A DNA stretch of 64,000 nt from Timaviella obliquedivisa GSE-PSE-MK23-08B (GCA_019358855.1 JAHHII010000005.1:310001-374000); one strand, 5' to 3'; shown: positions 18,029 through 26,410, counted from the stretch's first letter. The notes: a model not told the origin generated them from the sequence alone. Translations and numbers: made by a program.

Positions 18029-18987
18029 GCCCGGAAATCCTCTCTCAGTTGAGCCTCATCTAGGTTGCGACCAATGAAAACCAGTTCGTTCTTGCGCGTT
18101 TCGTTTGGCTTCCAGGGGCGATCGGCTCTGCCATCAAACAGCATATGAACACCCTGAAACACAAAGCGCTGATCTTCTCCGGCGATCGTCAGAATTCCTT
18201 TCATCCGAAAAATATCCGGTCCCTGAGTTTGCAGCAAGTGACCCAGCCATTCGTTGAGCCTATTGCCATCCAATTCACCCGGTTCTACGATCGCCACAGA
18301 ACCTACCGTTTCATCATGCTCATGAGCGGTTTCATTCAGAAACTCCGGATCAATTTCCAATGCCCGATTCAAGTCAAAAGCACCGATGCCCAGGAGCGCA
18401 TCCATTGCCAGTTCGGCGTTGCGGGTGCGGTAGATTTTAGCAAGTGCATTCATGCTCCGAATCCGTCGCTCCAGTTCATCTAACTCCTCTGGCGTAACCA
18501 GATCGGTCTTGTTAAGCAGCACGACATCGGCAAAGGCAATTTGCTCCTGCGCCTCTTCTGCTTCCCAGTGTTGCCAAATGTGCTTGGCATCCACGACCGT
18601 TACGACTGAATCAAGATTAGTTTGCGCCTGCACATCCTCATCCATGAAGAAAGTTTGGATCACCGGAGCCGGGTCAGCCAGTCCCGTCGTTTCAATCACC
18701 AGATGATCAAATTTGTCGCGGCGCTTCATCAAGTTGCCGATGATCCGAATCAGATCACCTCGCACTGTGCAACAGATACAGCCGTTATTCATCTCAAAGA
18801 TTTCTTCGTCTGCGTTGATAATTAGCTGGTGATCAATGCCCACGTCGCCAAACTCGTTGACGATCACCGCGACCTTTTTGCCATGTTCGTAGGTGAGGAT
18901 GCGATTTAGCAGCGTAGTCTTGCCTGCACCCAAGTAGCCTGTGAGCAGAGTCACAGGAACTGAATCGACTGTTGCCATGTTGACCAT
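18016..18987 (-). CDS. CobW/COG0523 family zinc-chaperone-type GTPase
   Basis: A G3E GTPase of about 323 residues. It has P-loop GYLGAGKTTLLNRIL, the metal motif NNGCICCTVRGDL (CXCC), switch ETTGLADPAP and the NKTD guanine-specificity motif, then the C-terminal CobW domain with FQGVHMLFDGRADRPW. COG0523 proteins under Zur control deliver zinc to client enzymes when zinc is scarce. The start is placed at 18987 (or 18978, MATVDSVPVTLLTG); the longer reading from 19023 would run through the Zur box and is rejected. It is followed by the overlapping WD40 gene. Confidence 0.92.
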   Translation of the reverse strand: MVNMATVDSVPVTLLTGYLGAGKTTLLNRILTYEHGKKVAVIVNEFGDVGIDHQLIINADEEIFEMNNGCICCTVRGDLIRIIGNLMKRRDKFDHLVIETTGLADPAPVIQTFFMDEDVQAQTNLDSVVTVVDAKHIWQHWEAEEAQEQIAFADVVLLNKTDLVTPEELDELERRIRSMNALAKIYRTRNAELAMDALLGIGAFDLNRALEIDPEFLNETAHEHDETVGSVAIVEPGELDGNRLNEWLGHLLQTQGPDIFRMKGILTIAGEDQRFVFQGVHMLFDGRADRPWKPNETRKNELVFIGRNLDEAQLREDFRACLV

Positions 18988-19013
18988 ATTTTGAATGCTC
19001 ACTATATTACGAA

Positions 19014-19028
19014 TGATAATCATTATCG
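19014..19028 (-). promoter_or_regulatory. Zur box upstream of cobW
   Basis: TGATAATCATTATCG is an almost perfect 7-1-7 dyad matching the cyanobacterial Zur consensus, 27 bp before the cobW ATG at 18987. It predicts that the cobW-WD40 operon is de-repressed in zinc deficiency together with znuA and znuCB. Confidence 0.85.
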
Positions 19029-19130
19029 CTTATAACTTGTCGTCTGGCTAAAAATGCTGACTGCTTTGGAGAACTTAATAGCCTTGAAGAGCTTATATAA
19101 TTCAGGTTGAGTAAGTTTGTGGGCGCAATT

Positions 19131-19171
19131 CATTAGATGATGATTGTGGGCGTAATTCTGGGTGCGATCGC
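19131..19171 (+). pseudogene. Relic of a znuB-like permease gene
   Basis: These 41 bp match the znuB segment coding for HQMMILGAILGAIA with only about four differences; the relic has TAG where znuB has CAG. No flanking permease sequence is recognisable. It suggests that a partial duplication of the permease once lay next to cobW. Confidence 0.55.
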
Positions 19172-19239
19172 GGGATATAGCAAACTTTCTCCCCTGTCAA
19201 TGAGCAGGTTCAGTATTCCAGGCTTGAAGTTTGCCTGGG

Positions 19240-19875
19240 TTAGGATGTTTGAGCATCTAAGCAGCGTCGCACGATCGCATCCACACCCAAACTCGCGATG
19301 CCCTGCTCTTGTAATAATGAGTTGCTGGAACTATCAAAGGTAACCACAGATTTTCCTGCCTTGGTCAGACGTTGGGCAAAGGCTAAAGTTTTGCTGTTGG
19401 GGGCGGCATAGGCAACAAAGAGGGTGTGAGCGATCGCCCCAATCATTTCATTCCTTTTTTTAGCCAGTTCAGCCGTGGCACGGGCATAGCTGGCACTAAA
19501 GGGCGAGATCAGGAGTAAACGATTTTCGTCCATTGCCTGTTTTTGCTTGGCGGAGAAGCGAATGTTATGAATGCTGCGGGCAGGACAGTAGATAAGCGGT
19601 TGGGTGCCACGCAGCAGAATTTTGAGGCAGTCCTGTTCGATTGGGGTGTGGAAACCGCTGATGACTGGAATGTCTGCATCTCGCAGGGCTTGGACAAGGT
19701 CATAGGTTTTGAGGATGAGGTCGCCAGGGCATTTCATAGAACAGAAGAGGGCAATCGCAGGTTTTTGAATCAGGCTAAGATTGCCGATCGCGCTCAATGT
19801 GGGGAGGCTTTTGAAGGCAATGCAGTTTGTGAGTGCTACCGGATAAGCAGAATCATTGGGTGTGATGGTTTGCAA
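19240..19875 (-). CDS. DprA-like Rossmann-fold protein
   Basis: A 211-residue protein resembling the Rossmann core of the DNA-processing protein DprA/Smf: a start like YPVALTNCIAF, then VISGFHTPIEQDCLKILLRG and QPLIYCPAR, and a final nucleotide-fold strand SVVTFDSSSN. It is shorter than canonical DprA (about 360 residues) and lacks the SAM and winged-helix parts. Stand-alone DprA-like domains of this size occur in bacteria outside competence. The function here is unknown. It lies 40 bp upstream of the 3' end of xisI on the same strand. Confidence 0.65.
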   Translation of the reverse strand: MQTITPNDSAYPVALTNCIAFKSLPTLSAIGNLSLIQKPAIALFCSMKCPGDLILKTYDLVQALRDADIPVISGFHTPIEQDCLKILLRGTQPLIYCPARSIHNIRFSAKQKQAMDENRLLLISPFSASYARATAELAKKRNEMIGAIAHTLFVAYAAPNSKTLAFAQRLTKAGKSVVTFDSSSNSLLQEQGIASLGVDAIVRRCLDAQTS

Positions 19876-19915
19876 CTTTAGAGCCGTGACGGATTATTCA
19901 TGTCAAGGATAGGGC

Positions 19916-20260
19916 TTAGACTGCTGCATAGCCTGAGTATTGGCGTAAATAAGGCGGTTGAAACCCAATGACAATATCTTCTTTGGGGATACCTGTTTCA
20001 ACCAGATCTTGACCAATATCTAATTCAGTGTTGTTAATCTGAATCCAAATTTTCTCATTTTTAATGTCTAGATGAATTGAACAGCCGTAGATTCTTTCTT
20101 TTTTGTCCCAGCCGATCGCAACTACCTGGTAATGATCGTGTTCGGTGTCAAAAACGGTTTGAATCTCAATATCACCATAGGATGGTTTGTAAGCAGCATA
20201 TTGCTTAAGCAGTTGCTTAATTGTGGTTCGATAAATTTGGAGTGTTTCTAGACTTGCCAT
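19916..20260 (-). CDS. XisI-like protein
   Basis: A 114-residue protein of the XisI family (fdxN element excision controlling factor). Conserved segments are YGDIEIQTVFDTEHDHYQVVAIGWD, RIYGCSIHLDI and IWIQINNTE, with the C-terminal DIVIGFQPPYLRQYS. XisI normally acts or travels with XisH, whose gene lies just upstream but is broken here. In most cyanobacteria xisHI pairs are not linked to any fdxN element and their role is unclear. Confidence 0.92.
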   Translation of the reverse strand: MASLETLQIYRTTIKQLLKQYAAYKPSYGDIEIQTVFDTEHDHYQVVAIGWDKKERIYGCSIHLDIKNEKIWIQINNTELDIGQDLVETGIPKEDIVIGFQPPYLRQYSGYAAV

Positions 20261-20589
20261 AAGATGATCACCTCATTTTCAATGTCATAAACGAAGAGTT
20301 CAAGTTCATACTGTTGAATAGCTATGCGCGGAAATTCTTTTTGAAAGAATGTTTTATAGGCGATATCTGGAACAGCAAGAAATAGTTTTCGTTCTGGATC
20401 TGCTACTTTTTATGCCACACGGTAGTTAAATAAATTGCCCGATCGCGAGATAGAAATCAGCAACGGTAGAGGTGTTAATAAAGCTTTTAATTTCGACGGC
20501 GATTTTTTTGCCATCGCGTTCGGCGTGAATAGGGGCTCAAAATCAAACGTCTGGAGATACTTCTGGGCGTGATCGCGGTTGAGTGGCAT
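20248..20589 (-). pseudogene. xisH-like gene, frameshifted
   Basis: On the minus strand XisH family sequence is spread over more than one frame. One frame gives HAERDGKKIAVEIKSFINTS and YLAIGQFI and then a stop. Another gives NYRVA, a stop, then DPERKLFLAVPDIAYKTFF and QYELELFVYDIENEVIILW. The normal N terminus (the first 40 or so residues of XisH) is not recognisable. At least one frameshift and one nonsense change separate it from an intact gene. The 3' end overlaps the xisI start, as in intact xisHI pairs. Confidence 0.8.
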
Positions 20590-20600
20590 GGTCTTTCAAC

Positions 20601-21047
20601 TCAGGTCGGGTTTAAATTAGCAGGAAAGTCAGGATCAAACAGCTGCTCTAATGTATAAGGGCAATTTTCAGGCAGATCCCCATAATCTAAAGGGGTTTCC
20701 TTGACCACTAAATCCAAACCAGATTCGTGAGCAGAGGCGATCGCCTCTGCCAAATAGGGATTAAGGCTAGGATTTTCCTGCAAAAGTCGCAAAACTTCTC
20801 GTCGTTGCTCTCGAATAGTTGCCCGCCAGCTTTTGCTTCGCTTTTCTGACTGAGAGTCCCACTTTAGAAGATGTCCTATCAAGACACCAAGTCGATTTCG
20901 TAATTCCTGCCGCTGTTGTTTGCCCAAAGATTCAAGCTCCTCCACCAAATTCACAATGTCTAATCCCTTAAAATCACCCACTTGCAGTAACTTAGCTTGT
21001 TCCAAAGTCCAAGCATAAAAATCTGTTTCATAGAGATTGGATGACAT
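20601..21047 (-). CDS. DUF29 family protein (copy 1)
   Basis: A 148-residue DUF29 protein starting at the ATG at 21047 (MSSNLYETDFYAWTLEQAKLL). Family marks are DIVNLVEELESLGKQQRQELRNRLGVLIGHLLKW and the terminal LEQLFDPDFPANL. DUF29 proteins are small, helical, widespread in cyanobacteria and of unknown function. A longer reading with 39 extra residues exists but would overlap the upstream paralog. It lies 4 bp downstream of the second DUF29 gene. Confidence 0.88.
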   Translation of the reverse strand: MSSNLYETDFYAWTLEQAKLLQVGDFKGLDIVNLVEELESLGKQQRQELRNRLGVLIGHLLKWDSQSEKRSKSWRATIREQRREVLRLLQENPSLNPYLAEAIASAHESGLDLVVKETPLDYGDLPENCPYTLEQLFDPDFPANLNPT

Positions 21048-21051
21048 ACAG

Positions 21052-21519
21052 TTACTCCTCAGAAAATAGTTCAAGCCAAAAATCTCGATCGAGCATCTTT
21101 TCGGGTGAGCGATCGTAGCTCCATATATCAGGAAAGGGGATTTGAGGGTATTCCTTACGCACACTTTTTAGCGCAATTGACCAAGCCTTATCAAAACTGG
21201 TTTTCCAGCGGGTACTGAGGCTGAGAACTATGCCCAACAAAACTTCTAGCTCTCCCCGCTGAGCCCGAATCGTTCGCTCCCAACCGTTGTAGTCATTGGG
21301 TGAGTTGACATATAACCGTTTTAATAAATGCTCCAATAAAACAATCAAACGACTAATCAATTCCTTCTTTTGAGAAATCCCCAGCGCCTCTACCTCTTCG
21401 ATCAAATTCGCAATATCTAGATGGTCAAACTCCCGCGCCTTGAGCTTGGCAACTGTATCTTCTGACCACAACAAAATATCCTGTTCGTAGAGGGAGGTTA
21501 AATTCTTGATTTGAGACAC
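21052..21519 (-). CDS. DUF29 family protein (copy 2)
   Basis: A 155-residue DUF29 protein (SLYEQDILLWSEDTVAKLKAREF, DIANLIEEVEALGISQKKELISRL, HLLKRLY). It is a diverged tandem paralog of the gene immediately downstream; both have the same helix order but clearly different C termini. Function unknown. Confidence 0.88.
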   Translation of the reverse strand: MSQIKNLTSLYEQDILLWSEDTVAKLKAREFDHLDIANLIEEVEALGISQKKELISRLIVLLEHLLKRLYVNSPNDYNGWERTIRAQRGELEVLLGIVLSLSTRWKTSFDKAWSIALKSVRKEYPQIPFPDIWSYDRSPEKMLDRDFWLELFSEE

Positions 21520-21561
21520 CAGGTTTTCTCCTTGAAAGCATCAAATAACGAACACGATCTC

Positions 21562-21712
21562 AGAGGATGTCTGAGAAGTATCAAAGATTCTTACACTTGC
21601 CCCCCAACCCCTCACTCTGGGGGACTTCCGAATCAATGCTCCTTCAAAGTCCCCCAGAATGGGGGATTTAGGAGGCGGATCGGAAGCAATTTAAACTTCT
21701 CAGACATCCTCT
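21562..21712. mobile_element. MITE-like element with perfect 18-bp terminal inverted repeats
   Basis: The 151-bp segment begins with AGAGGATGTCTGAGAAGT and ends with its exact reverse complement. It has no coding capacity. Inside is a palindromic module built on GGGGGACTTCC and AAAGTCCCCCAGAATGGGGG. The same inner module occurs in a second, differently bordered element at 24.2 kb. No clear target-site duplication is seen. Confidence 0.8.
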
Positions 21713-21802
21713 CAAGCCTTACCTACCTGCCTCTACTTTAGTCCTGGAATAACCCCATCGAACAGATAATCTGCGCCCCATCTCGTCTTTCCTCTGGGTT
21801 AA

Positions 21803-22006
21803 TCACACACAGTGATACGCCATTTTTAGATAGACAAAATAGGGCTTGAGCGATCGCCCTGCCCAACTTTCATCAATAATTTCTGCCAGTTGCTCAGAAA
21901 TATCCAGGCAAAAGTTATCCTCCCAACGATTTTCAAACCATTGCTCTAGTTTTTGGGCATCATCCCGATTCACCACTTCTACATTTAGCTCACCCTGAGA
22001 TCTCAA
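21803..22006 (-). pseudogene. Fragment of a large helicase gene
   Basis: These 67 codons ([53 protein letters not shown]) match the region between the PLD-like N-terminal domain and the helicase core of long cyanobacterial SNF2/DEAD-type helicases of about 1000 residues. Nothing of the rest is present on either side. The fragment abuts a transposase fragment. Confidence 0.65.
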
Positions 22007-22068
22007 TCCAGATGGGGATTATCAAATGTATTATTAGACACACTGTATATTGTTCCTCAATACTCTCT

Positions 22069-22227
22069 ATGCAAAAGCGTTTAAAGCCTCCGGCAAAGCC
22101 GGAAGTTGTGACTGAGTCGGTGATTGACCAGTTAAAGAACATTGCCCAGATTGAGCATCCGAGGCATCGTAGTCCCATCAACTTTGCAGTCAATCTAATG
22201 GCGGGCTTAATTGCCTACTGTCACTAG
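22069..22227 (+). pseudogene. Transposase C-terminal fragment
   Basis: The reading frame ([44 protein letters not shown]) resembles the C terminus of DDE transposases, most like IS982-type. Family members continue with QPKKP; here a TAG replaces that glutamine codon and PQKQA follows in frame. The N-terminal three quarters are absent. Family assignment is tentative. Confidence 0.65.
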
Positions 22228-22396
22228 CCCCAAAAGCAGGCATTGCTGAATGATGTAGCTTTCCTGCTTAACGCGAACTCACGTTAAGTTAAGTTGTATG
22301 ACTTTTTTATTAGACTAAAGCGAATAATGCCCCCCATGACCGTATGATGATTGATAAATTTGTAAGAATCCATATGAAAAGGGAGCTTTTGTAAGC

Positions 22397-23146
22397 GTGG
22401 CAATTCCTCTTTTAGAATATTCTCCTTCTTCTCAAAACCAGCGTGTAGCTGGCTATGAGGTCGGGAGCGATGAGCAGCCCAGAATTTATTCGACTGAAAA
22501 CTTGCTCGACGACAGTGACATTGGGGACTTGATTGAAGCGGCATACCGCCAAATCTTCTTCCATGCCTTTGCAGTCGATCGCGAGCGTTTCTTGGAGTCC
22601 CAACTCCGGAGCGGTCAGATTACCGTTCGAGACTTTGTTCGCGGTTTGGTGTTGTCTGACACCTACAGACGTAGCTTCTACGATCTCAACAGCAACTATC
22701 GCTTTGTTGAGCAAACCGTACAACGGGTGCTCGGTCGCGATGTGTATAACAACCAAGAGAAACTCGCTTGGTCAATTACCGTTGCTACTAAGGGCATTGT
22801 TGGGTTTATCGATCAACTTCTCGATAGCCCAGAGTACATTGAGGCTTTTGGGTATGACATTTTGCCCTATCAGCGTCGTCGGGTACTGCCCGGTCGAACT
22901 GAAGGCGAAAGACCCTTCAACATCAAGTCTCCTCGTTACGATGAGTACACTCGCCGCAAGCTTGGGTTCCCTCAAGTTATTTGGCAGTCTACTGTTCGCA
23001 GCTATGTTCCTCAAGACCAGAAAGCCAAAACGGGCAGCCCATCGCTGTTCCTTGATATGGCGCGGAGCCTTAATGCACGCGGAAATACCCCTCAAAAGCT
23101 ATCAACCGCCAACATTGATATCTATGGATCGGTTCCTCGTCGTTAA
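22397..23146 (+). CDS. cpcG: Phycobilisome rod-core linker CpcG
   Basis: A 249-residue linker that attaches phycocyanin rods to the allophycocyanin core. It begins with GTG ([22 protein letters not shown], the usual CpcG N terminus). It contains one phycobilisome linker domain at about residues 25-160 ([74 protein letters not shown]). A basic C-terminal tail follows. It is not next to other phycobilisome genes and is flanked by transposon debris. A good terminator follows. Confidence 0.96.
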   Translation: MAIPLLEYSPSSQNQRVAGYEVGSDEQPRIYSTENLLDDSDIGDLIEAAYRQIFFHAFAVDRERFLESQLRSGQITVRDFVRGLVLSDTYRRSFYDLNSNYRFVEQTVQRVLGRDVYNNQEKLAWSITVATKGIVGFIDQLLDSPEYIEAFGYDILPYQRRRVLPGRTEGERPFNIKSPRYDEYTRRKLGFPQVIWQSTVRSYVPQDQKAKTGSPSLFLDMARSLNARGNTPQKLSTANIDIYGSVPRR

Positions 23147-23188
23147 AGATAACCTGTAAATTATCTCTAGATTTATCTCTAGATTAAT

Positions 23189-23226
23189 AAGGAGGAGAGA
23201 AGCAAAATGTTTCTCCCTCCTTTTTT
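23189..23226 (+). terminator. Rho-independent terminator of cpcG
   Basis: AAGGAGGAGAGAA and TTTCTCCCTCCTT form a stem with an 8-nt loop followed by a T run, about 40 bp after the cpcG stop. Confidence 0.85.
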
Positions 23227-23273
23227 ATAGTTCAATTTTTTGTAGTTTAATTTCGGAGTTTGGTTTCTATCAC

Positions 23274-23717
23274 TTAGGCAGAGTCTTCATTTTCTAAAAG
23301 GCGCGTCGCTTGATGCTCTGGTTGAAATCCTAGGTCGATCAAAGCTTTACGAATTTTGGTTTTAGAAGGACGTACTTGAGGGGCATTAAGTCCTAGTTCT
23401 CTTGCTGTTTCAAACAGTTCCCGCATGAGTAAATCTAAAGAAGTATCTTGAGCATCTTCGGGCAAGTTTTCAATTCTGCCTTCATATGCCAGCGTGTAAA
23501 GCTCTAGATGATGTATGCCCATGCCCCGCGACAGTTTTCTTAGGGTTTCGGGGGTGGGGCAAGTGCCCTTAAAACAAGCTCCCCGCAGACGAGGCTGGGG
23601 AATGCCTGATAATTCTGCCAAATGATTCATGCTGATGGATTGTTCTTCAAGGTATTGCAAAATCAATCGTCCTAAGGGCGAGCAATCTTCAGATTTAATT
23701 TGCAACCTTGCTGGCAT
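23274..23717 (-). CDS. XRE-type helix-turn-helix protein
   Basis: A 147-residue protein with an N-terminal HTH of the XRE/Cro type (LGRLILQYLEEQSISMNHLAELSGIPQPRLRGACFKGTCPTPETLRKLSRGMGI, about residues 14-67). A helical C-terminal part of unknown kind follows (MRELFETARELGL). No partner toxin gene is seen nearby. Target and role unknown. It is convergent with cpcG. Confidence 0.8.
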   Translation of the reverse strand: MPARLQIKSEDCSPLGRLILQYLEEQSISMNHLAELSGIPQPRLRGACFKGTCPTPETLRKLSRGMGIHHLELYTLAYEGRIENLPEDAQDTSLDLLMRELFETARELGLNAPQVRPSKTKIRKALIDLGFQPEHQATRLLENEDSA

Positions 23718-24039
23718 AATCAGATGTTAAGGGGATTAGGGTATTTATAGAATAGCGGTTGAAGGGCGATCGCGTCTTAAACCTGCTTCATTGACATTCT
23801 AGACAAAGACAATCTTTAAACAAAAACTAGTATTAATGGGCTAGCCATTCAGTAGCTTGGATCAATAGCTTGGGCAACGAATAACTTACTCCAGTTACCT
23901 CATAAATCTACAGCTTTGTCAAGCGTTCTCAGTCGTTAGCCTAGCTCCTCTGTCAATGTTGTTGATCAAAAATTGGGTGGCATCAGCTTTTGTCGTCGCT
24001 TGAGAGAAAAGAGTAGTCAATCCTTGGTGTTGCTGCTAA
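23718..24039. other. Intergenic stretch without recognisable genes
   Basis: About 320 bp between the XRE-type gene and the second MITE-like element. I see no coding region or RNA structure that I can name here. Confidence 0.5.
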
Positions 24040-24320
24040 GGGAGTTGCAATTAAATAACGCCCCGAACCGCCCCCTAAATCCCCCATTCTGGGTAGGGAC
24101 GATTCTCTAAGAAGAGAAAAACTGCTTGAATCCCATAATCTCGTTAGCCATCAAAATAGGAGCAACGTAACAATGCGGGATTTAAGTTTTTTCTCCAACT
24201 AACGAATCAGCCCTACCCATTCTGGGGGACTTCCGAACCTTTCAAAGTCCCCAGAATGGGGGATTCAGGAGGCTGAAAAGTCAATGCATTTCACTGGTGT
24301 TTTATTTTCACGCAACTCCC
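24040..24320. mobile_element. MITE-like element with TAA target duplication
   Basis: The 281-bp element begins GGGAGTTGC and ends GCAACTCCC. The inner flanks extend the repeat imperfectly (AAATAA / TTATTT). It is bordered on both sides by TAA, consistent with a 3-bp target duplication as made by some IS5-group elements. It contains CCCCCATTCTGG blocks in inverted orientation and the same inner palindrome as the 21.6-kb element. No transposase gene is present. Confidence 0.7.
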
Positions 24321-24838
24321 TAACAGTAAAAGAAACGCTCAATGACAAAAATAAAGCTGTTGGAGCAGAAGATTTAGTTAAAACTGTCTATGGGTTGGGA
24401 TATCGCCTAAACCATGTTATTAAGGAGTTTAAGCCAGAGCCAATACTTGATTTAGGTAAGCAGCAGGATATTTTGAATGCGCAGGAAACGCAATTTTAGG
24501 AACGCTTAGCAAATGCCAACTGTAATGTTCCAACTCAAGTTTTAAGCTGCCCTTTGGTAATGAAACAAGGAACAGATTTTTCATAGCAAAATCGGCTCTA
24601 ACGCAAATTTTAACAATTGATCGAAATCAAGATTTTATCGATCGCTTTGTGACTGAAGTTGGAACGCGAGATATACAAACAGCGATCGCTCTGACTAAGC
24701 CCTGCTCAAAAATCGATTTAACGGATACGCCCCGATGGTGTAGTCATCGATCGATCTCAGTTTGATCAGGCAGAAGGATTGAAGTTACTGGAGGATTTAG
24801 GTTTAGCAGTGTTGGCGATCGTGTCGAGCATGGCATTG
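24321..24838 (+). pseudogene. Remnant of a multidomain response regulator
   Basis: Immediately after the MITE border the plus strand reads KAVGAEDLVKTVYGLGYRLNHV, the C-terminal end of an OmpR-type winged helix. After a TAG it continues with LTIDRNQDFIDRFVTEVG, and in another frame GVVIDRSQFDQAEGLKLLEDLGLAVLAIVSSM, resembling the start of a receiver domain. The order winged helix then receiver fits a known class of large cyanobacterial hybrid regulators. Several stops and shifts are present and the N-terminal receiver domain is missing. Confidence 0.6.
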
Positions 24839-25163
24839 AGGTCACAAAACGGGTCGACTTTGATGGCAGTACCCTTTGCGACCAGGGACTGTAACCGATC
24901 TAAGTATTGGTATAACAATCTATGGATGTAGTAAATTGTTGGCAAAGTTAAAGCTCTTTTGTCCTGCAACATCGAAGTAGAAGTAAGTTTTGAGCCAGGG
25001 GCAGTCGTTGATGTCCTTCTTTTTGATAACGCTAACGCTGTCGTTCAGCTTGTAATGCAACCTTGACTTGCTGGTAGGCAGCGATCGCGGTGGCTGTTTT
25101 TTCTACCGCTCCTGCTAAAATACCCTGCCCTTAGTTCTAAATCTTTACAAATTCCTACCAGCG
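24839..25163. other. Intergenic debris between two pseudogenes
   Basis: No intact gene is seen. Minus-strand pieces such as TATAIAAYQQVKVALQAERQR look like signalling-protein coil sequence and may belong to the phosphatase remnant on the right. An open minus-strand reading at 24766-24972 has no recognisable family. Confidence 0.4.
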
Positions 25164-25412
25164 TCATGGCTCCCAATTGCGATCGCAACACGTTTTGCCC
25201 TGATACGGAAAATAGTGCTGCCCCAATCCATGTCCTGATACATCCAATAGGTAAATTACAAATTGATCTGCATCCAGCCAGTAATAATCAAAGCGATCGC
25301 CCCCTAAATATTTACTGGGCAGAAACTGAAAATCTACTGCAATCGGTGCATCGCACAGCTTGGGAAGGAGCGATCGTACGTAAGTTGCTGCTTCTTGTAG
25401 CTCCGCCTCCAA
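25164..25412 (-). pseudogene. Remnant of a SpoIIE/PP2C-type phosphatase
   Basis: The minus strand reads ELQEAATYVRSLLPKLCDAPIAVDFQFLPSKYLGGDRFDYYWLD and FVIYLLDVSGHGLG, the typical start of a PP2C-like serine phosphatase output domain of response regulators. At GHGLG the frame shifts: the continuing family sequence (AALFSVSGQNVLRSQ) is in another frame. The rest of the catalytic domain is absent. Confidence 0.75.
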
Positions 25413-25435
25413 GATGAATCTTCAATCAATTGGTT

Positions 25436-26308
25436 CTATTTCTCAGCCTTTTTCCCCACTCCTAATTCTTTAAGAGTTCCATTGGGTAACTGATGTAAAT
25501 CATCGACCCTTGAAAGCGGACGAATATGATTCAGTTGCGCCAACGCCCAGATTGCAGTTTCTTGCACTTCTGGGTCTGGATCACTGGTCGCATGGTGCAA
25601 AAGCTGGCTAACCTGCCCCACTAACTCATAGAGCCGGGTAATGTCCCGAATTCCGTTCTTCCGTACATCCGAGCTGTTATCTTGCAGCGACAACATCAGT
25701 GCCCGATTCATGGGCTGCAAAGTCTTCATGCTAACTTCTGACACCGCTGCCAAAATCAAGCTGCGCTGACCAGAATCCGAGTCTCTCATCAAATCCACCA
25801 GAGGCTGCACTGCCCGTGAGTCCGCTTGCTGCCCCAATTCCCAAATTGCTTTTCGACGTTTGCTCGGATCTGGGTTTTGCAAATCCTCAATTAGCTCCAA
25901 TACCACATCCATCTTTGCCAGACGAGTTGTATCTGAAACGGTCGTTTCTACAGACGTTTCTACAGACATGGAGCCAACCTGAGAAAGGTCAGATTGCTTC
26001 TGTAGCTCAAGTTCGATGCTGTCGGAAAGAACAGGTACAAGCGGCACAGAAGACTGCGAGGGCGACAACTCTAAATTCAAATCTTCGTTTAAAGCCCCAC
26101 TTGAAGATTTAGTACGCCCTTGACCGTAACCCCAGTTGTAAGCAATTCCCCCAACGGTGCTGGTAACCACCAATGCCGTCATAATCATCCCTGTCCAGTT
26201 CCTGGGAGCAGGAGGAGCCGAGATTTGAGTAGCATAGACAGGAGATGGCAAGACTAGGCTGAGACAGAATGCACCAGTCAGAAGCGATCGCTTGGAGCAA
26301 TGAGACAT
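25436..26308 (-). CDS. HEAT-repeat protein with N-terminal membrane anchor
   Basis: A 290-residue protein with a signal-like start (KRSLLTGAFCLSLVLPSPVYA) and a second hydrophobic segment (GMIMTALVVTSTVGGIAYNW, about residues 39-58). A Ser-rich linker follows, then a HEAT-repeat region from about residue 130 to the end (PDPSKRRKAIWELGQQADSRAVQPLVDLM; DPEVQETAIWALAQL). It is probably a membrane-tethered protein-binding module facing the periplasm or lumen. It is downstream of ndhB on the same strand, about 100 bp away. Specific role unknown. Confidence 0.8.
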   Translation of the reverse strand: MSHCSKRSLLTGAFCLSLVLPSPVYATQISAPPAPRNWTGMIMTALVVTSTVGGIAYNWGYGQGRTKSSSGALNEDLNLELSPSQSSVPLVPVLSDSIELELQKQSDLSQVGSMSVETSVETTVSDTTRLAKMDVVLELIEDLQNPDPSKRRKAIWELGQQADSRAVQPLVDLMRDSDSGQRSLILAAVSEVSMKTLQPMNRALMLSLQDNSSDVRKNGIRDITRLYELVGQVSQLLHHATSDPDPEVQETAIWALAQLNHIRPLSRVDDLHQLPNGTLKELGVGKKAEK

Positions 26309-26410
26309 AGCAAGAAAAGAGTTCGGGGTTGAGTACAGGGTTCCCCAAGCGGCTGCGAAAGTTAATCTCGTTGCGCCATCATTTTAGAACCCTATACTCT
26401 CTGCCCTTTT

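Noticed and set aside
18016-19023. Longer cobW start at 19023
   Set aside because: It would place the start codon inside the Zur box and add residues not typical of the family.
21605-21690. CRISPR-like appearance of repeated GGGGGA blocks
   Set aside because: The blocks are inverted, not direct, and have no regular spacers; they belong to MITE-like elements. No CRISPR array or cas gene was found.
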